DNA of 64,000 nt from LMUY01 sp965199095. Lineage in GTDB: Bacteria; Pseudomonadota; Alphaproteobacteria; Acetobacterales; Acetobacteraceae. Of this stretch, positions 1 to 9,276 are shown in pieces. The position numbers and the translations under genes are program-made. The stretch is from positions 124,001-188,000 of the forward strand of contig CBDAQM010000005.1 of NCBI GenBank assembly GCA_965199095.1, written 5' to 3'. How positions within the stretch are numbered: the first letter of the stretch is position 1; every line of letters starts with the position of its first letter. The notes beneath the pieces are model-generated. The model had not been told where the DNA came from, made no database searches, and saw only the letters and a list, made by a program, of their open reading frames with translations.

Positions 1-767
1 TCCGTCGCCAATTGGTTGATCACGCGCCGGATCGTCTCGTGCCGCAGGCGCGGCGGCGGCACGTCCAGGCTGGCGAGCCGCGCCGCCCGCAGCGCGTCCC
101 CGACCAGCGGGAGGTGGCTGATCTCCTCCGGGCCGAACAGCCCGGCGCGCATGCCGTCATCCAGATCGTGGCTGTGATAGGCGATGTCGTCCGCCGCAGC
201 CGCGATCTGCGCCTCCACGCCGGGCTGGCTGTGCAGGTCCAATTTGTGGCGGGCGTCGTATTCGGCAATGTAGGCGGGCGGCTTCGACAGCGGGCCGTTA
301 TGCTTGGCAAGTCCCTCCAGCGTCTCCCAGGTCAGGTTCAGCCCGTCGAATGCGGCGTAGCGGCTTTCCAGCAGCGTCACGATGCGCACCGCCTGCGCAT
401 TGTGATCGAAGCCGCCCCAGGGCTTCATGACGCGGTTCAGCCCCTCCTCCCCGGCATGGCCGAACGGCGGATGGCCCAGATCATGCGCCAGGGCCAGCGC
501 CTCCGTCAGGTCCTCGTCCACCTGCAACTCGCGGGCGATGGAGCGGGCGATCTGCGCCACCTCGATCGTGTGGGTCAGCCGGGTGCGGAAGAAATCGCCC
601 TCGTGGTTGACGAACACCTGGGTCTTGTATTGCAGCTTGCGGAACGCCGAGGAGTGGATGATCCGGTCACGGTCCCGCTGCCAGGGGGAGCGGGTGGGGG
701 CCTCCGGTTCCGGATGCAGCCGCCCGCGGGCGGTGTCGAGCCGGACGGCATAGGGTGCAAGCGCCAT
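1..767 (-). CDS. dgt: dGTPase-like HD-domain phosphohydrolase (C-terminus outside window)
   Basis: Deoxyguanosinetriphosphate triphosphohydrolase-like protein, which would cleave dNTPs to deoxynucleosides and triphosphate. The first 255 codons are visible and the 3' end lies beyond the left edge. The N-terminal RDRDRIIHSSAFRKLQYKTQVF block is the family signature. The HD metal-binding residues are visible: H66 in RLTHTIEV, then H95-D96 in LALAHDLGHPPFGH. An ADDIAYHSHD segment further on supplies later metal and substrate residues. The ATG gives MALAPYAVRLD. The gene is divergent from erpA, with 67 bases between the starts, an arrangement common in alphaproteobacteria. Family assignment is firm; the actual substrate is inferred. 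Confidence 0.9.
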   Translation of the reverse strand, partial: MALAPYAVRLDTARGRLHPEPEAPTRSPWQRDRDRIIHSSAFRKLQYKTQVFVNHEGDFFRTRLTHTIEVAQIARSIARELQVDEDLTEALALAHDLGHPPFGHAGEEGLNRVMKPWGGFDHNAQAVRIVTLLESRYAAFDGLNLTWETLEGLAKHNGPLSKPPAYIAEYDARHKLDLHSQPGVEAQIAAAADDIAYHSHDLDDGMRAGLFGPEEISHLPLVGDALRAARLASLDVPPPRLRHETIRRVINQLAT

Positions 768-834
768 GCAGCCCGGCGTAGCACCGGCATCGCCGCCTCT
801 TCAATCAGGGACCGCGTTGGCCTATGTTCACGAG

Positions 835-1167
835 ATGGAACAAGCATTCGCCGTCAGCGACCGGGCCGCCGAGCAGATCGCCACCATCGTGGCCGCGCAA
901 CCCCGACCCGCCGCACTCCGCGTGGCGGTGCTGGCAGGGGGGTGCAGCGGTTTCCAATACAAGTTCGAGCTGGACGAGGCGGTGCAGCCCGACGACCTGG
1001 TGGTGCAATCCGGCCCGGCCCGAATCGTGGTCGACCCTGCCAGCCTGGACCTGCTGGCAGGCGCGCAGCTCGACTACACGGATGAGTTGATGGGCAGCCA
1101 TTTCACCGTGCGCAACCCGAACGCGACCAGCGCCTGCGGCTGCGGGACGAGCTTCGCGGTCGATTGA
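835..1167 (+). CDS. erpA: A-type iron-sulfur cluster carrier/insertion protein
   Basis: Small 110-residue HesB/IscA-family protein that carries Fe-S clusters to target apoproteins. The three cysteines of the family are present: C37 in AGGCSGF and C101/C103 in the C-terminal ACGCG motif. I chose the ATG at 835 because it gives the standard length; the frame is open further upstream, but that part has no family similarity. It is divergent from dgt and followed by xthA after 43 bases. ErpA rather than IscA is inferred from length, and from its isolation from any isc or suf cluster in the window. Confidence 0.88.
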   Translation: MEQAFAVSDRAAEQIATIVAAQPRPAALRVAVLAGGCSGFQYKFELDEAVQPDDLVVQSGPARIVVDPASLDLLAGAQLDYTDELMGSHFTVRNPNATSACGCGTSFAVD

Positions 1168-1210
1168 TCTGGCCTCGTGGTAACGGCCGTCCCGCCAGGG
1201 TGCGTCGTCA

Positions 1211-1984
1211 TTGAAGGTCGCCACCTGGAACGTCAACTCGGTCCGCATCCGCGAGCCGCATGTGCGCCGCTGGCTGGAGCGCGCCGAGCCCGACGTGCTG
1301 CTGCTGCAGGAGATCAAGTGCGAGGAGCCGGCGTTCCCCGCCGCCGCCTTCAAGGCGCTGGGCTATGACAGCGTCGTCGCCGGGCAGAAATCCTATAACG
1401 GCGTAGCGGTGCTGAGCCGCATCCCGCTGGAAGTTCATCACACCGCCCTGCCCGGCCTGCCGCAGGACGACGCCCAGGCGCGTTACCTGGAGGTGGTGGC
1501 GGGCGGCGTGACCATCGGCAACCTCTACCTGCCCAATGGCAATTCCGGCGGCGAGGCCGGCTACGCCTACAAACTGGCCTGGATGGACCGCTTGGCCGAC
1601 CGGGCCGACGCGCTGCTGGCCGATGACACCCCGTTCGTGCTGGCCGGGGATTACAACGTCTGCCCGGCGGATGTGGACTACGCGCCGGGAACGCTGCCCC
1701 CGGAGGACGCGCTGGTGCGGCCGGAGACGCGGGCGCGGTTCCGTCGCATGCTTTGGGCCGGGCTGACCGACGCCGTGCGGGTGACGACGCCCACGGCGCC
1801 GGTCTACACGTTTTGGGACTACCAGGCGGGGGCGTGGCAACGGGACCGCGGCTTGCGCATCGACCACGCCCTGCTCTCCCCCGTCATGGCGGACCGGCTC
1901 GCCTCCGCCGTCCCGGACCGCGGCGTGCGGGGGGAGGAGCAGCCGTCCGACCACGTTCCCGTCCTGATCACCTTCGACGACTGA
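1211..1984 (+). CDS. xthA: Exodeoxyribonuclease III (AP endonuclease)
   Basis: 257-residue EEP-fold nuclease for repair of abasic sites. Visible active-site motifs are MKVATWNVNS (N7), LLLQEIKC (E34), the AGDYNVCPAD segment near the middle and the C-terminal SDHVPVL histidine. It starts with TTG (TTGAAGGTCGCC); no in-frame ATG precedes the conserved KVATWNVNS. It ends 8 bases before the proposed start of the lytic transglycosylase, so the two may be co-transcribed. Confidence 0.93.
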   Translation: MKVATWNVNSVRIREPHVRRWLERAEPDVLLLQEIKCEEPAFPAAAFKALGYDSVVAGQKSYNGVAVLSRIPLEVHHTALPGLPQDDAQARYLEVVAGGVTIGNLYLPNGNSGGEAGYAYKLAWMDRLADRADALLADDTPFVLAGDYNVCPADVDYAPGTLPPEDALVRPETRARFRRMLWAGLTDAVRVTTPTAPVYTFWDYQAGAWQRDRGLRIDHALLSPVMADRLASAVPDRGVRGEEQPSDHVPVLITFDD

Positions 1985-1992
1985 GGCTGCGT

Positions 1993-2781
1993 TTGTCCTG
2001 CCTGCGCATCGTGCTGCTCGCCTGCTTGGCGATCCTGGCGGTCCCGTCCTTTGCCTCGGCCGCGTCGCCCCCCGCGCTCGCACCGTCCAACTGGCTGGTG
2101 GCCCAGAGCGCCCAGTGCGAGGCGGCGATCGCGGTCGCGGAGAAGAAATACGACCTGCCGCACGGATTGCTCGGCAGCATCGCGAAGGTGGAGAGCGGCC
2201 GGCCGATCGCCAGCCTCGGCGACGTCCATGCCTGGCCCTGGACGATCGACGCGGACGGCCAAGGCCTGTTCCTGGACAGCAAGGCCGCCGCAATCGCCTG
2301 GGTCAACCAGGCCCAGACCACGGCGCAGCACCATTTCATCGACGTCGGCTGCATGCAGGTCGACCTGCCGCTGCACCCCGGCGCCTTCCATTCGCTGGAC
2401 GAGGCGTTCGACCCTGTGGCCAACGCCGACTACGCCGCCCGCTACCTGCGCTCGCTGCAAACCGAGGCGCATGGCGATTGGAACGTTGCCGTGGGGCTGT
2501 ACCACTCCCACACGCCGGACCTGGCGGCCGATTACCGCAACCGTGTGGCGCAGGTGGGTGCGGGCATCCTGACGGGGATCGGCGGGCCGGAGCCGCTGTA
2601 TGCCAGGGCGATTCGCCAGGGCACCCTGCATTTGGCGCTGGCAGGCGGCGGCATGCTGATCGTCAACGTCCGCCGGCAGCCGCGGCTGCGACCGCAGAAG
2701 GCATTGTCACGCTGCCAAATGGCCGCGTTGCTGAACCCGCTGCTGGTCAGCCGTATCCGTGGCTGCAGCGGGCGAGGCTGA
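1993..2781 (+). CDS. Secreted lytic transglycosylase (SLT family 1)
   Basis: 262-residue periplasmic murein lytic transglycosylase-like protein. An N-terminal signal peptide (CLRIVLLACLAILAVPSFASA) ends near residue 23. The domain begins at about residue 40 with LPHGLLGSIAKVESG, in which the Glu is the likely catalytic acid. The HFIDVGCMQVDL and WNVAVGLYHSHTP blocks are typical SLT landmarks. No ATG fits the signal peptide; TTG at 1993 is the best start. The frame extends upstream inside xthA but is antisense to nothing and has no family similarity. It may be transcribed with xthA. Confidence 0.83.
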   Translation: MSCLRIVLLACLAILAVPSFASAASPPALAPSNWLVAQSAQCEAAIAVAEKKYDLPHGLLGSIAKVESGRPIASLGDVHAWPWTIDADGQGLFLDSKAAAIAWVNQAQTTAQHHFIDVGCMQVDLPLHPGAFHSLDEAFDPVANADYAARYLRSLQTEAHGDWNVAVGLYHSHTPDLAADYRNRVAQVGAGILTGIGGPEPLYARAIRQGTLHLALAGGGMLIVNVRRQPRLRPQKALSRCQMAALLNPLLVSRIRGCSGRG

Positions 2782-2787
2782 CTCGGC

Positions 2788-2955
2788 TTACTTGATCTTG
2801 GCTTCCTTGAACGCCACGTGCTTGCGCGCCACGGGGTCATACTTCTTGAGCTCGAGCTTGCCGGTCGCCGAGCGGGCGTTCTTTTTCGTGACGTAGAAAT
2901 AGCCGGTGTCCGCAGTGGAAACGAGGCGGATTTGGACGGTGTTTGACTTGGCCAT
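2788..2955 (-). CDS. rpmG: 50S ribosomal protein L33
   Basis: 55-residue ribosomal protein running from MAKSNTVQIRL to VAFKEAKIK. It matches L33 over its full length (YFYVTKKNAR, KLELKKYDP). It has no cysteines, so it is the zinc-independent (C-) form. It is convergent with the lytic transglycosylase, 6 bases between the stops, with no obvious terminator in so short a gap. Confidence 0.96.
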   Translation of the reverse strand: MAKSNTVQIRLVSTADTGYFYVTKKNARSATGKLELKKYDPVARKHVAFKEAKIK

Positions 2956-3174
2956 CGGAGTTCTCTGCTGACGGGCGGTATGCCTGAGCAGCGGAAAATG
3001 CGCATGCCCGGCCGCGCGGTCAAGAGGCCCCGGAGAGCGTTCGCATCTCCTTAACGCCTACCGCCTACCCTGCCGCGACCGTTTCAGCAGGAGGCTGAAC
3101 TGCAAAGCCAAAATCGGGCTGCCGCGCATCAGCGTTACGGCCATGCCACGCCCAAGCAGGCGTTCCTGCGCACC

Positions 3175-4884
3175 GTGTATCGCGAAGGCTGCGCCCAGCA
3201 GGCGAACGGCCAGCATCAGGCGGCAGCCAAGTCCTTTTCAGCCGCGGTCAAGGTGGCGCCGGATTTCGCCGACGCCGTGCAAAACCTCGGGGTGTCCCTG
3301 TTCACGCTGGGCCGGTTCGCCGAGGCGGCAAAGGCCGGCGCGAAGCTGGTCGAACTGCGCCCGCAGGACGCCGGGGCACATTACAACCTGGGCATGGCCC
3401 TGCTCTCCGATGGCAAGGCGGCAGAGGCGGCAGAGGCGCTGCAAACGGCGGCACGGCTGGATGGCAGCCAGGCCAAGCACCACCAGGCGCTCGGCCAGGC
3501 GCTCGCCACCGCGGAGCGCAAGGCCGAGGCCGTCGCCGCCCTGATGAAGGCCTTCGATTTGAGCCCCGGCGACACCGGGCTGCTCGTCACCATCGCGGGA
3601 TTGCTGTTCGACGTCGGTGAGTTGAAGGCGGCAGCCGGGGCCTCCCTGCTCGCCGTGCAGCAGCAGCCCGGCAATCCCCACGCGCAAGGCAACCTCGCCC
3701 GGGCGCTGCAGGGACTCGGCGACAGCCAGGCCGCCTTGGCGCCGGCGCGGGCGGCAGCGCGGCTGGCCCCGCTGAACGGCGGCGCCGCCGCAACCCTGGG
3801 CGCCGTGCTGTATACGCTGGGCCAGTACAAGGAGGCGCTGGAACGCTGCCGCCACGCCGTGCGGGTGGCGCCCACGCTCTACCAGGCCCGGATGAACGAG
3901 GCGCTGTGCCTGGAGGCGCTCGGCCGCCTGGAAGAGGCGGAGGCCGCCGCCCGGGCCGCCATGGCGCTGTCGCCCGGCACGGCCGAAATCCAACACAATT
4001 TCGCGGCCATGCTGCTCGCCTCCGGCCGGATGAGCGCGGAAACCTGGGAGCTCTACGAATCCCGCCTGCGGTTGCACGCGGCGTCCCGCCCGCTTGCGGA
4101 ACGGGGCCGCTGGGCGGGCGAAGACGTTGCGGGGAAAACCGTCCTGCTGCATTGCGAGCAAGGCTTCGGCGACACGATCCAGTTCCTGCGCTACGCCGGG
4201 CTGGTGCGGGCGCGGGGGGCACGCGTGGTCCTGGTGGTGCAGCCGGAGTTGCTGCGCCTGCTGCAGGGTCATCCCGACGCCGATGCAGTGCTGGCGGCCG
4301 GCGCCGCGCTGCCCGAGCACGATGTGTTCTGCCCGTTGCTCAGCCTGCCCCGCGCCTTCGGCACGACGCTCGCCACGATCCCATCCGGCAAACCGTACAT
4401 CACGCCAGACGCCGACCTGGTCCAGCGGTGGCGGCATCCGGCCACGACGGCGGTGAAAGTCGGCCTGGCCTGGGCCGGCAGCACCGCCTTCGTGCATGAC
4501 CGCGCACGCTCCATCCCGCTGGCCCTGCTGGCGCCGCTCGCCACGGTGCCGGGTGTCGAATTCCACAGCCTGCAAAGACCGGCCGGCGCCGCCGCGGCCT
4601 TCCCGATGGTGGACCGCATGGCGGATGCGGCGGATTTCGCCGACACCGCCGCCCTCATCGCCGGCCTGGACCTGGTGATCTCGATCGACTCCGCGGTCGC
4701 CCACCTGGCCGCTGCCATGGGCAAGGAGGTCTGGCTGCTGTCCCGCTTCAAGGGCTGCTGGCGCTGGCTGCGGAACCGCGAGGACAGCCCATGGTATCCG
4801 ACGATGCGCGTGTTCGGCCAGTCCGCACCCGGCGACTGGTCGGGCGTCATCGACCAGGTGCGCGAGGCGCTGGCGGTGCGGTGA
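3175..4884 (+). CDS. TPR-repeat protein with C-terminal glycosyltransferase-like domain
   Basis: About 569 residues. The first ~300 are tandem tetratricopeptide repeats (A...L...G....A...L pattern, for example QNLGVSLFTLGRFAEAAKAG). The C-terminal ~270 resemble the GT-B nucleotide-binding half of heptosyltransferase/GT41-like proteins: VLLHCEQGFGDTIQFLRYA, KVGLAWAGSTAF and the VISIDSAVAHLAAAMGKEVWLL block. No signal peptide. The coordinates use the GTG at 3175. A CTG at 3100 in the same frame sits 5 bases after a perfect AGGAGG (3089-3094), and the 25 intervening codons are open, so the true protein may be 594 residues. Substrate and acceptor are unknown; glycan modification is only inferred. 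Confidence 0.82.
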   Translation: MYREGCAQQANGQHQAAAKSFSAAVKVAPDFADAVQNLGVSLFTLGRFAEAAKAGAKLVELRPQDAGAHYNLGMALLSDGKAAEAAEALQTAARLDGSQAKHHQALGQALATAERKAEAVAALMKAFDLSPGDTGLLVTIAGLLFDVGELKAAAGASLLAVQQQPGNPHAQGNLARALQGLGDSQAALAPARAAARLAPLNGGAAATLGAVLYTLGQYKEALERCRHAVRVAPTLYQARMNEALCLEALGRLEEAEAAARAAMALSPGTAEIQHNFAAMLLASGRMSAETWELYESRLRLHAASRPLAERGRWAGEDVAGKTVLLHCEQGFGDTIQFLRYAGLVRARGARVVLVVQPELLRLLQGHPDADAVLAAGAALPEHDVFCPLLSLPRAFGTTLATIPSGKPYITPDADLVQRWRHPATTAVKVGLAWAGSTAFVHDRARSIPLALLAPLATVPGVEFHSLQRPAGAAAAFPMVDRMADAADFADTAALIAGLDLVISIDSAVAHLAAAMGKEVWLLSRFKGCWRWLRNREDSPWYPTMRVFGQSAPGDWSGVIDQVREALAVR

Positions 4885-4976
4885 GCGGCCAGGCTGCCCC
4901 GTCGATACGGGCCGAGAATTCAGTTCCCGCCCGACCAACCCTCCAGCCGCCTGCCGCACCGGGGCTGGCGAACGGC

Positions 4977-6188
4977 TCAGGCCATCGCCGTCTTCAGGTT
5001 CTCGTCGATCTTGGACAGGAAATCCTGCGTGTTGAGATGCGCCTGTTGCTTGCCCACCAGCAGGGCGAGGTCCTTGGTCATGAACCCGCTCTCCACGGTC
5101 TGCACGCAAACCCGCTCCAGCGTCTCTGCGAACGTGGTCACATCAGGCGTGCCGTCGAACCGGCCGCGATAGGCGAGGCCCCGCGTCCAGGCGAAGATGG
5201 AGGCGATCGGGTTGGTGCTGGTCTCCCGCCCCTTCTGGTGCTCACGGTAATGCCGGGTGACGGTGCCGTGCGCCGCCTCGCTCTCGATGGTCTTGCCGTC
5301 CGGGCTCATCAGCACGCTGGTCATCAGGCCTAGGCTGCCGAAGCCCTGCGCCACGATGTCGCTCTGCACGTCGCCGTCATAGTTCTTGCACGCCCAGACA
5401 TAGCCGCCGTTCCATTTCAGGGCGCAGGCGACCATGTCGTCGATCAGCCGGTGCTCGTAGGTCAGCTTGCGCTTGTCGAACTCCGCCTTGAACTCGGCGT
5501 CGAAAATGGATTGGAAGATGTCCTTGAACTGCCCGTCATAGGCCTTGAGGATGGTGTTCTTGGTCGAGAGATACACCGGATAGTTGCGCGCCAGGCCGTA
5601 GTTGAAGGACGCGCGGGCGAATCCTTCGATCGACTTGTTGGTGTTGTGCATGCCCATCGCGATGCCCGGGCCCTTGAAGTCGAACACCTCCATCTCGATC
5701 GGCTTGCCGCCCTCCGGATGGTAGACCAGGCTGACCTTGCCCGGCCCCGGGATCTTGGTTTCCGTGGCGCGGTAGATGTCGCCGTAGGCATGGCGGCCGA
5801 TGACGATCGGCTCGGACCAATGCGGCACCAGGCGCGGCACGTTGGCGCAGATGATCGGCTCGCGGAAGATGGTGCCGTCCAGGATGTTGCGGATGGTCCC
5901 GTTCGGGCTGCGCCACATCTTCTTGAGCTTGAACTCCTCGACCCGCGCCTCGTCCGGGGTGATGGTGGCGCATTTCACGCCCACGCCGAACTCCTTCGTG
6001 GCGTTGGCGGCGTCGACCGTCACCTGGTCGTCCGTCTTGTCCCGGTATTCCATGCCCAGGTCGAAATACCGCAGGTCGATGTCGAGATACGGCAGGATCA
6101 GCTTGTCCTTGATGAAGCCCCAGATGATCCGGGTCATCTCGTCGCCATCCATCTCGACGACGGGGGTCTTCACCTTGATCTTGGCCAT
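4977..6188 (-). CDS. icd: NADP-dependent isocitrate dehydrogenase
   Basis: 403-residue TCA-cycle enzyme that oxidatively decarboxylates isocitrate to 2-oxoglutarate. It starts MAKIKVKTPVVEMDGDEMTRIIW. It is the eukaryote-like dimeric IDH type common in alphaproteobacteria, as shown by CATITPDEARVEEFKLKKMWRSPNGTIRN (substrate-binding Ser/Asn/Arg loop) and ESEAAHGTVTRHYR (coenzyme region). I chose the internal ATG at 6188; the 20 extra upstream codons have no family similarity. It is convergent with the TPR gene. Confidence 0.97.
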   Translation of the reverse strand: MAKIKVKTPVVEMDGDEMTRIIWGFIKDKLILPYLDIDLRYFDLGMEYRDKTDDQVTVDAANATKEFGVGVKCATITPDEARVEEFKLKKMWRSPNGTIRNILDGTIFREPIICANVPRLVPHWSEPIVIGRHAYGDIYRATETKIPGPGKVSLVYHPEGGKPIEMEVFDFKGPGIAMGMHNTNKSIEGFARASFNYGLARNYPVYLSTKNTILKAYDGQFKDIFQSIFDAEFKAEFDKRKLTYEHRLIDDMVACALKWNGGYVWACKNYDGDVQSDIVAQGFGSLGLMTSVLMSPDGKTIESEAAHGTVTRHYREHQKGRETSTNPIASIFAWTRGLAYRGRFDGTPDVTTFAETLERVCVQTVESGFMTKDLALLVGKQQAHLNTQDFLSKIDENLKTAMA

Positions 6189-6318
6189 GTTCCATCCTTG
6201 GCAACTGCACGAGCGGCCGACCATCGCACCGGCATCCCGCCGCGGCAAGCCGGCTGGGCCCGCCGTTATTTTCTCGCCACCGGCACGGTTTGCGGGTTAG
6301 CTGCCGCGCAATTGGGAC

Positions 6319-9273
6319 ATGGTGGCAGCCATAGGACGATCGCGACTCCTCCGGATCGGCACGCTGAAGGGCGCGGTCATGGGCTTCGCCGTGCTCCTGG
6401 CCGTGACGGCCTGGATCGTGGCCCTGCTCGTCACGGACGCCGACGAGGACCAGCAGATCAACCAGGCGGAGTCGCGGGCCAGCAACCTGGCCCTGCTGTT
6501 TGAGGAACAGGTGTTCCGGCAAATCCTGTCTGTCGACCAGATCTTGCGCATCATCAAGGCGGATTGGGAACGCGCGCCCCTCAGCTTCGACAACCAGATG
6601 CTGCAACGAAGGGAGTTGTCGACGTCGGATCTGGTGTCGCAGATCATGGTGCTGAATGCCCGCGGCCGGGTGATCGCATCCAGCCGTCCGGACCTGTCAC
6701 AGACCGATTTCTCCAGCCGCCGCTACTTCCAGGTGCATCGCACGAACGCCGACCAGGCGCCGCTGATCACCGGCCCCTTCCAGAACAATGGCCATTGGTC
6801 GCTCAGCGTGTCTCGCCGGTTGAACCTCGCCCGTGGCGAGTTCGGCGGCGTGGTGGCCGCATCCTATGACCTCGACGGGCTGACCCGCGACATGGCGGAG
6901 GCCGATCTTGGGCCGAATGGCATGATCATGCTTGTGGGCCGCGATGGCGCCGTGCGCGCCATGTCCGTCACCGGCATGCAGGACCCTGGCGGCGATATCA
7001 ACTCGTCGGCGCTCTACCGTGCGGTGTTCGGCGGCACGGCGCGGACGTGGACCGGGCCCTCGGCCTTCGACAACACCGTGCGCATCCATGCCTGGCGCCA
7101 GATACCGGGACAGGATCTGGTCCTGATCGTGGGGCTTGACCGCGCCACCGCGTTGCGCGGACCGGATTTGCGGCGGGCCGAAACGCTGCTCGGGACGGGG
7201 GCCATCACGCTGCTGGTGCTGATCATGGCCGGCGGCGGTGCGGCCTCGATCTCCGCCGCGGCGGCGCGCGAGCAGCGCCTGGCCCACGACCGGGCGGTCT
7301 TGGCAGCCGCCAATTTGCGGCTTGCCGAAGCGCGGGAGCGTGCCGACGAGAAGAGCCTGCAACTCGGCATGACGCTCGCAGGCATGTCGGACGGCGTTTG
7401 CATGTTCGATGGCCAGTTGCAACTGGTGCTCTGGAACCACCGTTTCGCCGAGCTGAACGGGCTGGGCGACGAGGTGCTTCGCGTCGGCCTGTCGATGCTC
7501 GATATCCTCCAGCTTCAGGTCGATGCCGGGGAATTTCGGCCGACCGACGCGGAGGCAGCTTCCGCCGGGCTGATGCTGGCCAGCCAGGATTCGGCCGAGA
7601 CGCAGATCGCCCTCCGGCTACGGCCGAACGGCTCCTTCATCGAGATGCGGCAGACGCGGCTTCCCGATGGCGGCTCGGTGACGCTCTACACCGACGTCAC
7701 CACCCGCAAGCAGGTGGAGGATGCGCAAAGCCGGGCGCGCGAACAGGCAGAGTTGGCGGCACAGGAGAAATCCCGCTTCGTCGCGATCGTCAGCCATGAA
7801 ATCCGCTCGCCCCTGAATGTGGCGCTGAACTCGCTGGCGCTGCTGGAGCGCTCGGACCTGGCGCCCGCGCAGCGCCAATTGGTGAGTACCGGATTGCTGG
7901 CCGGGGAGTCGCTGATGGCGCTGCTGAACGACATCCTGGATCTGTCGCGCATGCAGGTGGGTCGGATGCAGATGCGCGCCGCCCCGTTTGCGCTGCGCCC
8001 GCTGCTGGAGGGGATCGTGGCGCTGTTCGCCCACCAGGCCGAGGAACGCGGCGTGGAGTTCTCGGTCGTGACAGCCCCGGATGTTCCGGACCGCCTGATG
8101 ACGGATAGCGGCCGGCTGCGGCAGGCCCTGATGAACCTCGTGAACAATGCGGCCAAGTTTGCCGAGCCCGGTCCGGCCTCCATCCGGGTCGGGCTGGCCA
8201 CGCTGGAAGGCGAGCCTGTCCTCCGCTTTGCCGTGCGCGACTGCGGGCCGGACATTCCCGACCTTGACCGCGCCCGGCTGTTCCGCCCGTTTTCGCAACT
8301 GCAGCATCCCGGCAGCACGGGCACCGGGCTCGGGCTGGCCATTTGCCAGCTTCTGGTGAACCTGCTCGGCGGGCAGATCGGCTGCGACCGGGTCCCCGGC
8401 GGCAAGGAGTTCTGGCTGACGCTGCCGGCGGATGTGCTGGATGTGCGGGCGGAGGCAGCGCCCCCAGCGCCGGACAGGCTGCCGCTGCCGAGGCTGCCGC
8501 GCACCCGCGTGCTGGTCGTGGAGGATATCGCCGCAAGCCAGGTGGTGATCGCCACGGCGCTTCGCCGCGAGGGCCACATGGTCGATCTGGCAAGCTCCGG
8601 CTTGGAGGCGTTGCAGAAAATCCCTTGCAGCCCCTACGACATCGTCCTGCTGGATATCTTCATGCCGGGGATCGACGGGTTGGAGACGGCGCGTCGCATT
8701 CGGGGCCTCCCGGGTTCGGGCAAGAAGGTGCCGATCGTGGCGCTGACGGCGAACGTGTCCGCTGGGGACAGGGCCGCGTACCTTGCGGCGGGCATGGACG
8801 ACCTTGTCGCCAAGCCGATGGAGTTGGCGACGCTGCTTCACGTTTTGGACCGTCACGTTTGGCAGCGTGCCAGGGCGTCGGGTAGACCGGAAAAGCCGAT
8901 AGGTGTCCTGCAACCGGAGACACCAGCCAGCCGGGCCGCGATCGACCTTGAACGGGTTCACGCGTGGCGCAACGGGCTGCAGATATCCGTCTCCGATGCG
9001 CTGTTCGCCGAGTGCGTGAGCCAACTCCGGGACATGACGGCCACCCTGCATACCGCGCTGGCGCAACGCCAACCCCTCGCCGTCAAGCAGACGACCCATG
9101 CCATGATCGGAGTTGCCGGCAATTACGGGCTGTCCGCCCTTGCGGCCGCCGTGCGCACCGTCGCGAGCGACCCCGATGCGCTGGACCCCGACGAACAAGC
9201 CGACCGGGTTGACCGTGAAATCGACCGCGCCGAGCAGGCGGTCGCGGCCTTGCCGCAGGCGGAGGCTGTATAG
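6319..9273 (+). CDS. Hybrid sensor histidine kinase / response regulator with Hpt domain
   Basis: 984-residue membrane phosphorelay protein. Order: TM1 (about 16-37), periplasmic sensor of ~250 residues (dCache-like, SSRRYFQVHR...GPFQNNGHWSLSVSRR), TM2 (about 292-312), coiled segment, PAS-like domain (about 352-470), HisKA with phospho-acceptor H493 (IVSHEIRSPLN), HATPase_c (N box LMNLVNNAAKF, G2 GTGLGLAICQLL), receiver with phospho-acceptor D779 (IVLLDIFMPG), and a C-terminal Hpt with H927 (THAMIGVAGNYG). The G1 box reads DCGPD instead of DxGxG, a possible weak point for ATP binding. No separate output regulator lies nearby; the next gene starts 3 bases later. The signal sensed is unknown. 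Confidence 0.92.
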   Translation: MVAAIGRSRLLRIGTLKGAVMGFAVLLAVTAWIVALLVTDADEDQQINQAESRASNLALLFEEQVFRQILSVDQILRIIKADWERAPLSFDNQMLQRRELSTSDLVSQIMVLNARGRVIASSRPDLSQTDFSSRRYFQVHRTNADQAPLITGPFQNNGHWSLSVSRRLNLARGEFGGVVAASYDLDGLTRDMAEADLGPNGMIMLVGRDGAVRAMSVTGMQDPGGDINSSALYRAVFGGTARTWTGPSAFDNTVRIHAWRQIPGQDLVLIVGLDRATALRGPDLRRAETLLGTGAITLLVLIMAGGGAASISAAAAREQRLAHDRAVLAAANLRLAEARERADEKSLQLGMTLAGMSDGVCMFDGQLQLVLWNHRFAELNGLGDEVLRVGLSMLDILQLQVDAGEFRPTDAEAASAGLMLASQDSAETQIALRLRPNGSFIEMRQTRLPDGGSVTLYTDVTTRKQVEDAQSRAREQAELAAQEKSRFVAIVSHEIRSPLNVALNSLALLERSDLAPAQRQLVSTGLLAGESLMALLNDILDLSRMQVGRMQMRAAPFALRPLLEGIVALFAHQAEERGVEFSVVTAPDVPDRLMTDSGRLRQALMNLVNNAAKFAEPGPASIRVGLATLEGEPVLRFAVRDCGPDIPDLDRARLFRPFSQLQHPGSTGTGLGLAICQLLVNLLGGQIGCDRVPGGKEFWLTLPADVLDVRAEAAPPAPDRLPLPRLPRTRVLVVEDIAASQVVIATALRREGHMVDLASSGLEALQKIPCSPYDIVLLDIFMPGIDGLETARRIRGLPGSGKKVPIVALTANVSAGDRAAYLAAGMDDLVAKPMELATLLHVLDRHVWQRARASGRPEKPIGVLQPETPASRAAIDLERVHAWRNGLQISVSDALFAECVSQLRDMTATLHTALAQRQPLAVKQTTHAMIGVAGNYGLSALAAAVRTVASDPDALDPDEQADRVDREIDRAEQAVAALPQAEAV

Positions 9274-9276
9274 CGC

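Noticed and set aside
3238..5109. 623-codon open frame antisense to the TPR/glycosyltransferase gene
   Set aside because: Long antisense frames are expected at this GC content. The translation is Arg/Gly/Gln/His-rich without any family motif, while the sense strand has clear domains.
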